A stretch of DNA of 38,481 nucleotides from an uncultured bacterium (GTDB lineage Bacteria; Bacillota; Negativicutes; Acidaminococcales; Acidaminococcaceae): NCBI GenBank assembly GCA_905215645.1, contig CAJMQS010000021.1, positions 1 to 38,481 of the forward strand. Direction: 5' to 3'. Below are positions 7,796 through 14,109 of this stretch, in pieces (within the stretch, counting starts at the first letter, position 1; the number at the start of each line of letters is the position of its first letter). The notes beneath the pieces were generated by a model. That model was given only the letters and a program-made list of their open reading frames with translations. It was not told where the DNA came from and ran no database searches. A program made the translations under genes and the position numbers.

Positions 7796-8654
7796 ATGCT
7801 TCTTTATACAGCCCCATCTTGATATACATCTCCATGATTTGGCTCATGGTAGACAAGTCATTCCGATTGGCATCTACCAGATTGGTAACGCCCAATTCCG
7901 GATGGTTGTGGATATAGGCCACGAATTGATCCACCCGGGCCCGCAGGGGCGCCTCTTGGGCAGTTTTTGCCTCTTTCTGCTGCTTCTGGATTTCATTCGC
8001 CTTCCGGAAATTGCCATAGAACCGGTCCCGATCGATAGCATAGGCTGTCGGGTCGGCATATTTATTGATATCCTAGTTCAGGGAGCAGACATCTTTCAAG
8101 GCTGCTTTGATGGCATTCTTGGCATTCCTCCGAGGATCCGTGTCCGCAGCCGCTACCACACGTCCTAGAGAAAAAGTCCCTGCCGTATATTCCTGTTTGC
8201 CATAATCCCAGCCATAGACCGCATAATCTTTTTTATCCACCGTCACTTCTTTGATATGGACAAAAGTCGAAGGGGCCACCCCATCGACTTTGGCGCCAAA
8301 AGCATTCTGGTAATGGTCTACCGATACCCCGGTCCCTTCCAGTTTGACCCAGACCACAAGCGGGATTTCAGTAGGCTGTACCATGTCAGCGTATTCCTTT
8401 GGCGGGCGGATATCATTTTCATCCATCCGTTGGATCTTTTTCACGTCGAACCGTTTTTCGTAGTTTTTCAGCAGGGTCTCTTCAAATTCTTTCTGTCCGG
8501 CTGCCATGTCCTCTTCTTTATTCTGGCATTGGATGACTGCGTCGGCTACCTTGTAGATCAGGCAGACAGAGAGTTTTTTCGGTGTCTCCGCCGCAAAGAC
8601 GGTCTGACAAAAGAGACAAAGTAGGAATACTAAGACGGTACTGATTTTTTTCAT
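7794..8654 (-). pseudogene. Secreted protein gene interrupted by an in-frame amber codon
   Basis: From ATG 8654 (GGAGGAAGGATC just upstream) the frame encodes a signal peptide (MKKISTVLVFLLCLFCQTVFA) and a soluble domain to residue 193, where a TAG at 8073-8075 stops it. The same frame then continues without another stop for 92 codons (beginning DINKYADPTAYAID, ending IKMGLYKEA) to TAA at 7794, exactly at the terminator. An intact ancestor of about 286 residues is the simplest reading, with one substitution (for example CAG to TAG) having split it. The truncated 193-residue product could still be made. I do not recognise the family. TAG serves as an ordinary stop in neighbouring genes (nadD, mupG), so reassignment is unlikely. 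Confidence 0.75.
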
Positions 8655-8859
8655 GATCCTTCCTCCCCCATGATACTGACTGCAAGAAATAGCCAGTTGC
8701 ATTCCGTGCATAAGTTGTTTTTATTTTATCACATTTACAGATGATAAAAAGAGTGTTTTGTATAGTAAATTCACTTTTCCAGAGAAGCAGGATATTTGTC
8801 TTTATAACAACTATACAAATACTAATTATTTATGCTTTATATTACATTTTCTTTTTATA

Positions 8860-8888
8860 TTGTCAATGATTCAGCTAGGTGCTACAAT
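8860..8888 (+). promoter_or_regulatory. Sigma-70 promoter of the secreted cupin gene
   Basis: TTGTCA (8860-8865) and TACAAT (8883-8888) are spaced by 17 bases in an AT-rich region between divergent genes. The rest of 8655-8930 is AT-rich with no gene seen. Confidence 0.8.
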
Positions 8889-8930
8889 AAAGTTGCATTG
8901 AATTTGAAATTTTCAGAGGAGTTGATTGCC

Positions 8931-9434
8931 ATGGAATTGAAGAAATGGACTGTGCTTCTGGCTTTGGGTGCCACGTTGGCAGCCGGAACGGCTTTTGCTG
9001 TCGGTTCTCCGGATTCTCCCTTTAAACCGGATGAACAGGTCTATCCCAAAGAAGAGCTATTCACCTTCGACAAACAGGATGTAGCCAAAGGAAAAGGTAC
9101 GGCTTATGGAAAATTTGCCTTTGCCCGGGATAAAGCAGCCCCGGATTCCGCCATCAAGGAAATCTGCTACCTGACTTTGGAAAAAGGAGCTTCCATCGGC
9201 TGCCACAAACATGGGTTCAATGAAGACGCCTATATCATCATTTCCGGGGAAGGGATCTTTACCGATGGCACCGGAAAAGAAACCCCGGTAAAGGCAGGAG
9301 ATGTGACCATTGCCCGTCCTGGACAATCCCACGGCCTGCGCAACGAAAAGGAAACTCCCCTGGTTTTCCTGGATGTCATCGCCCAGAATGACACCTATCT
9401 GAAGAACCATCCGGAAGCGGCCCCGAAGAAATAA
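8931..9434 (+). CDS. Exported single-domain cupin protein
   Basis: About 167 residues. Residues 1-24 form a signal peptide (charged start, hydrophobic core, GTAFA cleavage region). The rest holds one cupin barrel: motif 1 is GASIGCHKHGFNEDAYIIISGEG, with metal ligands His-x-His and a downstream Glu, split here as GASIGCHKHG and NEDAYIIISGEG; motif 2 is PGQSHGLRN. Such proteins bind a metal and may be small isomerases, dioxygenases or sugar binders; none can be chosen here. ATG 8931 follows AGAGGAGTT. It is probably exported to the periplasm of a diderm cell. It is divergent from the interrupted secreted-protein gene and followed by an IS remnant. Confidence 0.8.
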   Translation: MELKKWTVLLALGATLAAGTAFAVGSPDSPFKPDEQVYPKEELFTFDKQDVAKGKGTAYGKFAFARDKAAPDSAIKEICYLTLEKGASIGCHKHGFNEDAYIIISGEGIFTDGTGKETPVKAGDVTIARPGQSHGLRNEKETPLVFLDVIAQNDTYLKNHPEAAPKK

Positions 9435-9445
9435 CCCCCCTATCC

Positions 9446-9496
9446 GGACTGGAAGCCTCACCGCCTTCTGCAAACCAGAATAGAAAGGGGCTGTTG
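9446..9496 (+). repeat. Half palindrome plus short relic resembling the toxin-gene tail
   Basis: The bases CCTTCTGCAAACCAGAATAG at 9463-9482 closely resemble ACCTTCTACCAAAACGGAATAG downstream of the 35-aa toxin gene (10121-10142), split here at the gap. They are followed by GGGGCTGTTGC (9486-9496), the left half of the palindrome family used as terminators here, whose right half is missing where the IS end begins. Confidence 0.5.
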
Positions 9497-9715
9497 CGTG
9501 AGCTGCCCCCCAATTGTTAGACCAAAAATCTAACAATTGGGGGCAGTTTTTTATGGCAAAACACAGCTATGAATTTAAGAAAAAAATAGTACTGGAATAC
9601 TTGAACAGTGACGAAGGGTGTATTTCTATTTCACGTAAATATGGGATGGCAAGTAGCAGCCAGCTGCTAAAGTGGGTTGCTGCTTACAAAGCGTTTGGAG
9701 ATAATGGATTGAAGA
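9497..9715 (+). mobile_element. Left end of an IS3-family (IS150-like) insertion sequence, truncated
   Basis: The element starts near TGAGCTGCCCCCC, typical of an IS3-family terminal repeat. A strong hairpin follows (CAATTGTTAGA and TCTAACAATTG arms, 9499-9543), ending in T6, then the start of an OrfA transposase. Everything from about codon 55 of OrfA onward is missing. The copy is not functional. Confidence 0.7.
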
Positions 9716-9789
9716 GATTCTGTGCGGATATACGTCGGGTCCCCGGGAGCCGAGAGGGTGAGGTGCAGGTCAGTACGGGTATAGGGTGA
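9553..9789 (+). pseudogene. Truncated IS3-type transposase OrfA
   Basis: The first 54 or so codons (MAKHSYEFKKKIVLEYL, then SISRKYGMASSSQLLKWVAAY and GDNGLKR) are a clear IS150-type OrfA helix-turn-helix domain. Intact OrfA is usually two to three times longer. After LKR the frame runs into unrelated sequence and stops at 9789. No ribosome site precedes the ATG, which follows directly after the T tract of the IS hairpin. It is a remnant with no OrfB. Confidence 0.75.
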
Positions 9790-9900
9790 CTTTTCCCTCT
9801 GGGAGGCCGGGATGGGTATGCCTGCGGCGAAACCCCTACGCCGTCGACCTCGAAGCAGCGATAAAAAATTTTTGACCTCATTTCTGAATAACTATACAGC
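9716..9900 (+). other. GC-rich, possibly structured segment after the IS remnant
   Basis: The transposase similarity stops abruptly and a segment beginning GTGCGGATATACG follows, with stretches such as GGGTATAGGGTGACTTTTCCC and CCCTCTGGGAGG. GTGCG is how group II introns begin, and such introns often sit in IS elements, but no domain V and no intron-encoded protein are visible. I see no gene here. It may be an intron 5' fragment or another structured RNA relic. Confidence 0.3.
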
Positions 9901-9954
9901 GATGAAGACTTCACCGAGAACTTGCTGACACATACCACGTAAGAATCATTTATA

Positions 9955-9963
9955 TGTTATAAT
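9955..9963 (+). promoter_or_regulatory. Extended -10 promoter of the type I toxin mRNA
   Basis: TGTTATAAT is an extended -10 element (TG, one base, TATAAT at 9958-9963). Transcription would begin near 9970, giving a toxin mRNA of about 205 bases to the terminator at 10142-10174. No clear -35 is present. Confidence 0.7.
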
Positions 9964-9974
9964 GGACAAGCTGC

Positions 9975-10003
9975 CACCCCATATCGGTAGTAGGAAGGGG
10001 GTG
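9975..10003 (+). promoter_or_regulatory. Shine-Dalgarno-sequestering stem in the toxin leader
   Basis: CACCCC (9975-9980) can pair with GGGGTG (9998-10003), which overlaps the ribosome site AGGAAGGGGG (9992-10001). The stem would hide the ribosome site in the nascent mRNA, as the leader helix does in the enterococcal Fst mRNA. Inferred from complementarity only. Confidence 0.5.
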
Positions 10004-10031
10004 TGTCCGATGAACTTGTTTCTTTCGTTTC
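10003..10031 (+). repeat. Direct repeat DRa over the toxin start codon
   Basis: GTGTC (10003-10007), GATGAAC (10009-10015) and TTCTTTCGTTTC (10020-10031) recur in the same order and nearly the same spacing at 10177-10204. Because the second copy is transcribed from the opposite strand, the two RNAs are complementary here. Confidence 0.85.
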
Positions 10032-10117
10032 TTCTCTCTATCATGGCAAGCGTAATCGCCTACTACGTTTGCAAATGGCTGGATAAGAGAAAACAAGGCA
10101 GCCAGCCTAAGGTTTAA
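10010..10117 (+). CDS. Candidate Fst/Ldr-type small membrane toxin (35 aa)
   Basis: The peptide has a hydrophobic membrane span (residues 2-21, LFLSFLLSIMASVIAYYV) followed by a Lys-rich tail with KWLDKRK. This is the layout of Fst/Ldr toxins, one span then a W-L-D/N-x-R-K type motif (LdrD ends in NWLNKRK). A strong ribosome site lies eight bases before the ATG. The gene has its own promoter, a leader that can hide the ribosome site, and a convergent antisense RNA gene that repeats the start-codon region. Such toxins insert in the membrane and disturb nucleoid and envelope when not silenced. Toxicity here is inferred. Confidence 0.75.
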   Translation: MNLFLSFLLSIMASVIAYYVCKWLDKRKQGSQPKV

Positions 10118-10141
10118 GCCACCTTCTACCAAAACGGAATA

Positions 10142-10174
10142 GAAAAACCCGGTGTTGCAGCACCGGGTTTTTCT
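10142..10174. terminator. Shared bidirectional terminator of toxin mRNA and antitoxin RNA
   Basis: GAAAAACCCGGTG and CACCGGGTTTTTC form a perfect 13-bp stem with a six-base loop. A-rich on one side and T-rich on the other, it terminates both converging transcripts and makes them fully complementary through this hairpin. Confidence 0.9.
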
Positions 10175-10176
10175 TT

Positions 10177-10204
10177 GTGTCAGATGAACACATTCTTTCG
10201 TTTC
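10177..10204 (+). repeat. Direct repeat DRb in the antitoxin RNA gene
   Basis: This is the second copy of the toxin start-region repeat: GTGTC, GATGAAC (10183-10189), a three-base spacer, then TTCTTTCGTTTC (10193-10204). It supplies the antitoxin's pairing segment. Confidence 0.85.
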
Positions 10205-10214
10205 GCCTACATTC

Positions 10215-10242
10215 ATTATATCATATGCGGATTAGTTTGCAA
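10215..10242 (-). promoter_or_regulatory. Promoter of the antitoxin RNA
   Basis: On the minus strand, TTGCAA and TGATATAAT with a 16-base spacer form a near-consensus promoter with an extended -10. It looks stronger than the toxin promoter, as expected for a labile antitoxin. Confidence 0.75.
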
Positions 10243-10301
10243 GATAAAAAGATCTTTGCTGTATCTTTACATTCTCACTCGTCCGTCTGTCAGACACAAA
10301 A

Positions 10302-10333
10302 ATACCCTTGCGATTTCACAACCGCAAGGGTAT
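10302..10333 (-). terminator. Terminator of tRNA-Ala
   Basis: ATACCCTTGCG and CGCAAGGGTAT pair perfectly over a ten-base loop, and on the minus strand the stem runs into a T tract. It lies 13 bases after the tRNA 3' end. Confidence 0.85.
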
Positions 10334-10345
10334 TGGTTTTTCATT

Positions 10346-10421
<76 letters not shown>

Positions 10422-10434
10422 AAACGACTTCTTA

Positions 10435-10463
10435 AGTATACCTCAAAGACAGGTCCCTGTCAA
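10435..10463 (-). promoter_or_regulatory. Promoter of tRNA-Ala
   Basis: On the minus strand, TTGACA (10463-10458) and TATACT (10440-10435) with a 17-base spacer sit 14 bases before the tRNA. A small hairpin, GACAGG/CCTGTC (10448-10461), lies in the spacer. Confidence 0.85.
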
Positions 10464-10471
10464 CGACTTTT

Positions 10472-11368
10472 TTATTTTTTCACCAAACTCGTCCACCCAT
10501 TTTCCTGGGTGATTTTCCCTTCTTTCATCAGCCGTCCCAGGGCCCGTTTGAAGGCGGCCTTGGAAATGCCGAAGGCGTCTTTGATGATTTCCGGCGGGGT
10601 GGCATCGCTGTAGGGCATGGTGCCCTGGCGCTTTTCCAGAAGGGCCAGGATCCGTTCGCTGTCGGTGACCATGGCTTTTTCCTTCACTTCCCGGAGGGAC
10701 AGATCCACCCGGCCGTCTTCCCGGACAAAGGTGACCCGCCCGGTGACTTTCTGGCCGAAATCCAGCCGTCCTCCAGGGACTTCGCTCCGGTGGATGAAGG
10801 CCAGATACCGCTGGGTGGTCAAAAGGAAGAACCCTTCCGGCAGGATATTGTAGACGGTGCCGGTGAGTTCATCCCCCACCTTCACATCTTTGGCCGGCAC
10901 GGAGGCCCGGACCATATCCTCTTCCACCCGCATAGTCACTGCCTGGCGGCCGCTTTTATCCCGGTAGAGCTTCACCCACACCAGCTGCCCCGGAGACACA
11001 TGGCCCCGCATTTCGCTGTAGGGCAGGAAGATCCCCCGTTCAGCGCCGATATCCACGAAACCGCCCTGCCGGGTCACGGACAGGACCTTCACATAGCCCA
11101 GCTGCCCTTCCCGCATCTTAGGGAGCTTCATGCTGGCGGTCATCCGTCCTTTGGCATCCAGGTACAGGTAGACCTTCACTTTGTCCCCCGCCTTCACCGG
11201 ACTGGTCTGCTGGTGCTGGTGGAGCAGGATGTCATCAGAGGTATTGCCGGTGCCCGCGTCCAGGAAAGCGCCCACTTCCCCCACCCGGGCCACGGTCATC
11301 TCGCACACATCTCCCACCCGGTACCGGCCCACGGTCTTGACGGTCACCGGTCCATGTTCTTTCCTCAT
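10472..11368 (-). CDS. cvfB: CvfB-like S1-domain RNA-binding protein
   Basis: This 298-residue protein has consecutive S1-type OB folds (about residues 10-65, 70-140 and 150-225; for example GYVKVLSVTRQGGFVDIG and GRVTFVREDGRVDLSLREV). A C-terminal winged helix follows (PEIIKDAFGISKAAFKRALGRLMKEGKI). That order and length are those of CvfB/YitL, a regulator of virulence factors in Staphylococcus that binds RNA. The start codon overlaps the rsfS stop (ATGA), so translation is coupled and it is the last gene of the nadD-yqeK-LCP-rsfS operon. Confidence 0.88.
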   Translation of the reverse strand: MRKEHGPVTVKTVGRYRVGDVCEMTVARVGEVGAFLDAGTGNTSDDILLHQHQQTSPVKAGDKVKVYLYLDAKGRMTASMKLPKMREGQLGYVKVLSVTRQGGFVDIGAERGIFLPYSEMRGHVSPGQLVWVKLYRDKSGRQAVTMRVEEDMVRASVPAKDVKVGDELTGTVYNILPEGFFLLTTQRYLAFIHRSEVPGGRLDFGQKVTGRVTFVREDGRVDLSLREVKEKAMVTDSERILALLEKRQGTMPYSDATPPEIIKDAFGISKAAFKRALGRLMKEGKITQENGWTSLVKK

Positions 11369-11724
11369 GCTTCCGTCTCCGTATAGCTTTCACTGGGAGC
11401 ATCTGCCCACAGCTGTTCCAAGTTGTAGAAATTCCGCTGGGATTCCTGGAACACATGGGCCACACAGTCGCCGTAATCCAGGAGCACCCAGTTCCCTTCG
11501 CTGTAGCCCTCCTTATGGGCCGGCAGCTTCCCTTCCTGGGCCAGTTTGTCTTCGATGCCGTCGGCGATAGCCCGCACCTGGGTGGTGCTGGGGGCCGAGC
11601 AGATCATGAAGTAGTCGGTCACGGAAGAAAGCCCTTCCATGTTCAGCAGCAGGATATCCCGTGCTTTTTTGTCTGCAGCAGCTGCTGCGATCTTGTTGGC
11701 CAGTTCTTTTCCGGTCATTTTCAT
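11365..11724 (-). CDS. rsfS: Ribosomal silencing factor RsfS
   Basis: A 119-residue RsfS/Iojap protein. The family core is plain: KKARDILLLNMEGLSSVTDYFMICSA split by the usual motif, then STTQVRAIADGIED, EGNWVLLDYGDCVAHVF and RNFYNLEQLWADAP. RsfS binds ribosomal protein uL14 and blocks subunit joining when nutrients are short. It follows the LCP gene and overlaps cvfB by four bases. Its placement after nadD and yqeK is the common Firmicute arrangement. A second Met at residue 3 is an alternative start. Confidence 0.95.
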   Translation of the reverse strand: MKMTGKELANKIAAAAADKKARDILLLNMEGLSSVTDYFMICSAPSTTQVRAIADGIEDKLAQEGKLPAHKEGYSEGNWVLLDYGDCVAHVFQESQRNFYNLEQLWADAPSESYTETEA

Positions 11725-11774
11725 CCTTCCTTTCTTAAAAACTCTCTATTTCGTTCCGCTGAACGTCCTTTGGT

Positions 11775-12752
11775 TCAAATGCTGGGGATCCGCTTGTGGG
11801 GGATCTTCAGCTCATCCAGGGTAGCTGCCACTTTGGAGGGAGTGGTGATCCAGTAGCTGACGCCGCCGATATCCCCGAAATCCCCTTTCAGGCTGGCACT
11901 CTTCACGCCCCCTTCGCCGAACAGCCGCAGGCAGTTGGCTGCCTTCACCATCTGGAGGAAGTCCATATCCGTCTTCACATAATCGGTGGCAGTCCCGATG
12001 ATCATGGGCAGCTTCACCATATTTCCCACGGTAAAGGCCTGTTTGGCCAAAGCCTTCATGAATTTCTGCTGCCGTTCCACCCGGCCGATATCCCCCATCT
12101 CATCGTGGCGGAACCGGACGTATTCCCCGGCTTTTTCCCCGTTCAGGTGCTGCTGGCCTTTTTTCAGGTGGATCTTCAGGTCCGCATAGGGGTCTTCATA
12201 ATCCATGTCCTGTTCCACATCCAGGTCCACGCCGCCCAGCATATCCACCACTTTGATGAAGCCCTGCCAGTCCACCTGCATATAGTGGTTCACCGGCACC
12301 TGCAGCAGATTGGCCACAGTCCGTTTGGCCAGGTTCACGCCCCCGTAAGCATAGGCCGCATTGATCTTGTCATGGCCCCGCCGGCCGGGGATGGTCACCC
12401 GGGTATCCCGGGGCAGGCTCAGGACGGAGACTTGGCTGTTTTCCGGGTCGAAGCTCACCAGCAGCATGGCATCCGTCCGCTTGGGGGTATCCTTGCCGAA
12501 ATCCTCGCTGTCCCCCTCATCGGTCCCCAGGAGCAACACATTGATCCGGTTGGAAAAGCCTTCTGTAGTGAGGCTCTCCTGCTTGGTTTCGGCCACCTGG
12601 GAACGGGGCCGGAAGAAACGGTTGTAGATCCGCATGCCTGCCGCAAAACAGCTGGCCATGAGAAAAAAGATCAGGACCAGGGAAAAGAACACTCTCCCTT
12701 TCCGCAGCCGTTTCTTGTAGCGCCGGGTCCCGGTTTTCTTTTGGTCTGTCAT
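11775..12752 (-). CDS. LytR-CpsA-Psr (LCP) family glycopolymer transferase
   Basis: A 325-residue type II membrane protein: a basic N-terminus, one membrane helix (about residues 20-42), then an extracytoplasmic LCP domain. The family blocks are LLLGTDEGD, RTDAMLLVSFDP, VLSLPRDTRV, the INAAYAYGG loop, and FRHDEMGDIGRVERQQKF with its catalytic Arg and Asp. LCP proteins attach undecaprenyl-linked glycopolymers to the cell wall. What is attached in a diderm Firmicute is unknown. It sits 12 bases after yqeK in the same operon. Confidence 0.9.
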   Translation of the reverse strand: MTDQKKTGTRRYKKRLRKGRVFFSLVLIFFLMASCFAAGMRIYNRFFRPRSQVAETKQESLTTEGFSNRINVLLLGTDEGDSEDFGKDTPKRTDAMLLVSFDPENSQVSVLSLPRDTRVTIPGRRGHDKINAAYAYGGVNLAKRTVANLLQVPVNHYMQVDWQGFIKVVDMLGGVDLDVEQDMDYEDPYADLKIHLKKGQQHLNGEKAGEYVRFRHDEMGDIGRVERQQKFMKALAKQAFTVGNMVKLPMIIGTATDYVKTDMDFLQMVKAANCLRLFGEGGVKSASLKGDFGDIGGVSYWITTPSKVAATLDELKIPHKRIPSI

Positions 12753-12764
12753 TTTCTGCTCCTG

Positions 12765-13343
12765 TCAGTTCTGGTTCTCTTTCTGTTTCAGGGTAAGTTC
12801 GTTGTAACCGGCCAGGCAGTCGGGATGGATCAAAAGGCCCTGGCTCAGGAGGTAGCTCATGGTATGGATATATGCCTTCCGCATGCCGTTTTCCAGTCCC
12901 TTCTCCACTTCTGCCCGCATGGTATCCACCCCGGGGAAATCCCGGTTGGGTTCCACCAGGTCCGCCAGGTAGATGACCATATCCAGGGGACTCATATGGG
13001 CCGCTCCGGTGGTGTGCCGGCGGATGCTGGAGAGGATTTCCGGATCCGTGACGCCGAATTCATGCTGGGCATAATAGACTCCCAGTTTGGCATGGATCAG
13101 GATGGGCTGGTGCTTTTCGATTTCATCCAATGGGATGCCCAGTTCCGCTGCTTTGGCGATGAATTCCTTTGTGGGGATCTGCCGGCCGCTGTCGTGGAGC
13201 AGGCCTGCAATGACCGCCTTCTTTTCATCCACCCCATACCGGCGGGCCAGTTCCACGGCCGTTTCGCTGACGGCCAGGGTATGACGGAAGCGTTTTGCCG
13301 GCAGTTCTTTTTCCAGCCGGGCTTTCATTTCCTTGATTTCCAT
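12765..13343 (-). CDS. yqeK: YqeK-type HD-domain diadenosine tetraphosphate hydrolase
   Basis: About 192 residues with an HD phosphohydrolase pattern: RFRHTLAVSETAVELA, then GLLHDSGR (the HD pair), HAKLGVYYA, IRRHTTG and IYLADLVEPNR. YqeK enzymes cleave Ap4A symmetrically to ADP in Firmicutes. I use ATG 13343, nine bases after GGGAGGG; an ATG at 13349 and a TTG at 13361 are too close to it or upstream of it. It lies 35 bases after nadD, its usual partner. Confidence 0.92.
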   Translation of the reverse strand: MEIKEMKARLEKELPAKRFRHTLAVSETAVELARRYGVDEKKAVIAGLLHDSGRQIPTKEFIAKAAELGIPLDEIEKHQPILIHAKLGVYYAQHEFGVTDPEILSSIRRHTTGAAHMSPLDMVIYLADLVEPNRDFPGVDTMRAEVEKGLENGMRKAYIHTMSYLLSQGLLIHPDCLAGYNELTLKQKENQN

Positions 13344-13378
13344 GTGCATTTTCCCTCCCAAGAAAAAACAGAGAGCCC

Positions 13379-13990
13379 CTACTGACGGTAGAGGTCTCTC
13401 TGTTCGATGTATTCCGCTACTGCCTTGGGTACCATCGTGTCAACAGATTCGCCCTTCCGGATCCGTTCCCGGATCTCTGTGGAAGAGAGGTCCAGTTCCG
13501 GCGTATCCACCCAGACCAGGTTCCGAAGTCCCTGCCGGGCCAGATCTTCACTGACTTTCTCCTTCTGGGGGGCGAACCCGGGACGGGCGGCCGCCGCAAA
13601 AGTGGCATAGTGCATAGCCTCCCGGATGTTGTGCCAGGTGGGCAGCTGTTCTGCTGAATCGGCTCCGATGATAAAGTACAGGTCGTAGAACCGATGCCAT
13701 CTCCGGTGGAGCTGCCGGAGGGTATCGCAGGTATAGGACACCCCGCCCCGTTCCAGTTCCATAGTGGAAACCGTATACCGGGGATCCCCTGCAGCCGCCA
13801 AGATGGTCATGGCCAGCCGATCGGCGGAGGGAGAACAATGCCAGCCCTGTTTATGGGGCGGGATGTAGTCCGGGATGAACAGGATCCTGTCCAGGCCCAG
13901 CTGTTCCTGCATGGCACGGGCGATCATCAGATGCCCGTTGTGGATGGGATCGAAGGTCCCTCCAAAGATGCCCAGGCGCTGACGGCCCAT
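13379..13990 (-). CDS. nadD: Nicotinate-nucleotide adenylyltransferase
   Basis: A 203-residue NadD that joins nicotinate mononucleotide and ATP in NAD synthesis. It has the nucleotidyltransferase GGTFDPIHNGHL motif at the N-terminus, FIPDYIPPHK, the YFIIGADSAEQLPTW region, and the C-terminal LSSTEIRERI motif. The open frame extends 35 codons upstream, but ATG 13990 has a proper ribosome site (AAAGGAG) and begins the family-typical sequence, so I chose it. It ends in TAG. It leads the nadD-yqeK-LCP-rsfS-cvfB operon. Confidence 0.96.
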   Translation of the reverse strand: MGRQRLGIFGGTFDPIHNGHLMIARAMQEQLGLDRILFIPDYIPPHKQGWHCSPSADRLAMTILAAAGDPRYTVSTMELERGGVSYTCDTLRQLHRRWHRFYDLYFIIGADSAEQLPTWHNIREAMHYATFAAAARPGFAPQKEKVSEDLARQGLRNLVWVDTPELDLSSTEIRERIRKGESVDTMVPKAVAEYIEQRDLYRQ

Positions 13991-14077
13991 GGTCCTCCAC
14001 TCTCCTTTATCATGGTGATACCAGAGTATTATATCAGGGAAAAGAGGCGAAAACAAGAATGAAGCAGTGACAAATGT

Positions 14078-14109
14078 ATGAAGGGACTGCTTCATGGGCA
14101 GCAGTCCCT
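14078..14109 (-). terminator. Terminator-like hairpin after the PHP phosphatase gene
   Basis: AGGGACTGCT and AGCAGTCCCT pair around a short loop directly at the stop codon of the PHP gene. The stem resembles the GTTGCAC palindromes but with a CTGCT core. The T tract is weak. Confidence 0.6.

Larger units (their letters stand above)
10141..10208 (-). ncRNA. Candidate antisense antitoxin RNA (RNAII-like, about 68 nt)
   Basis: A minus-strand promoter (TTGCAA at 10242-10237, 16 bases, TATAAT at 10220-10215, extended by TG) predicts a start near 10208. The RNA would end at the shared terminator, for a length near 68 bases. Its 5' half contains the complement of DRb (10177-10204). That can pair with the toxin mRNA over the start codon in 12-, 7- and 5-bp blocks; its 3' half pairs with the toxin terminator stem. 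Size, convergent layout, shared terminator and two separate pairing regions match RNAII of the par/Fst locus. No protein is encoded. Confidence 0.75.

Noticed and set aside
8073..8075. Pyrrolysine or other reassignment of TAG
   Set aside because: TAG ends nadD and mupG normally and no pyrrolysine genes are seen; a mutation is simpler.
9553..9789. Functional small DNA-binding gene
   Set aside because: The similarity is to the first part of a transposase OrfA only, there is no ribosome site, and the tail is unrelated sequence.
11796..13385. A 529-codon plus-strand open frame opposite the LCP and yqeK genes
   Set aside because: It is the complement of well-supported minus-strand genes, has His/Gln/Gly-rich composition typical of antisense frames in GC-rich DNA, and lacks a ribosome site. 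The long frames opposite serS, the sirtuin region and the histidine kinase were dropped for the same reason.
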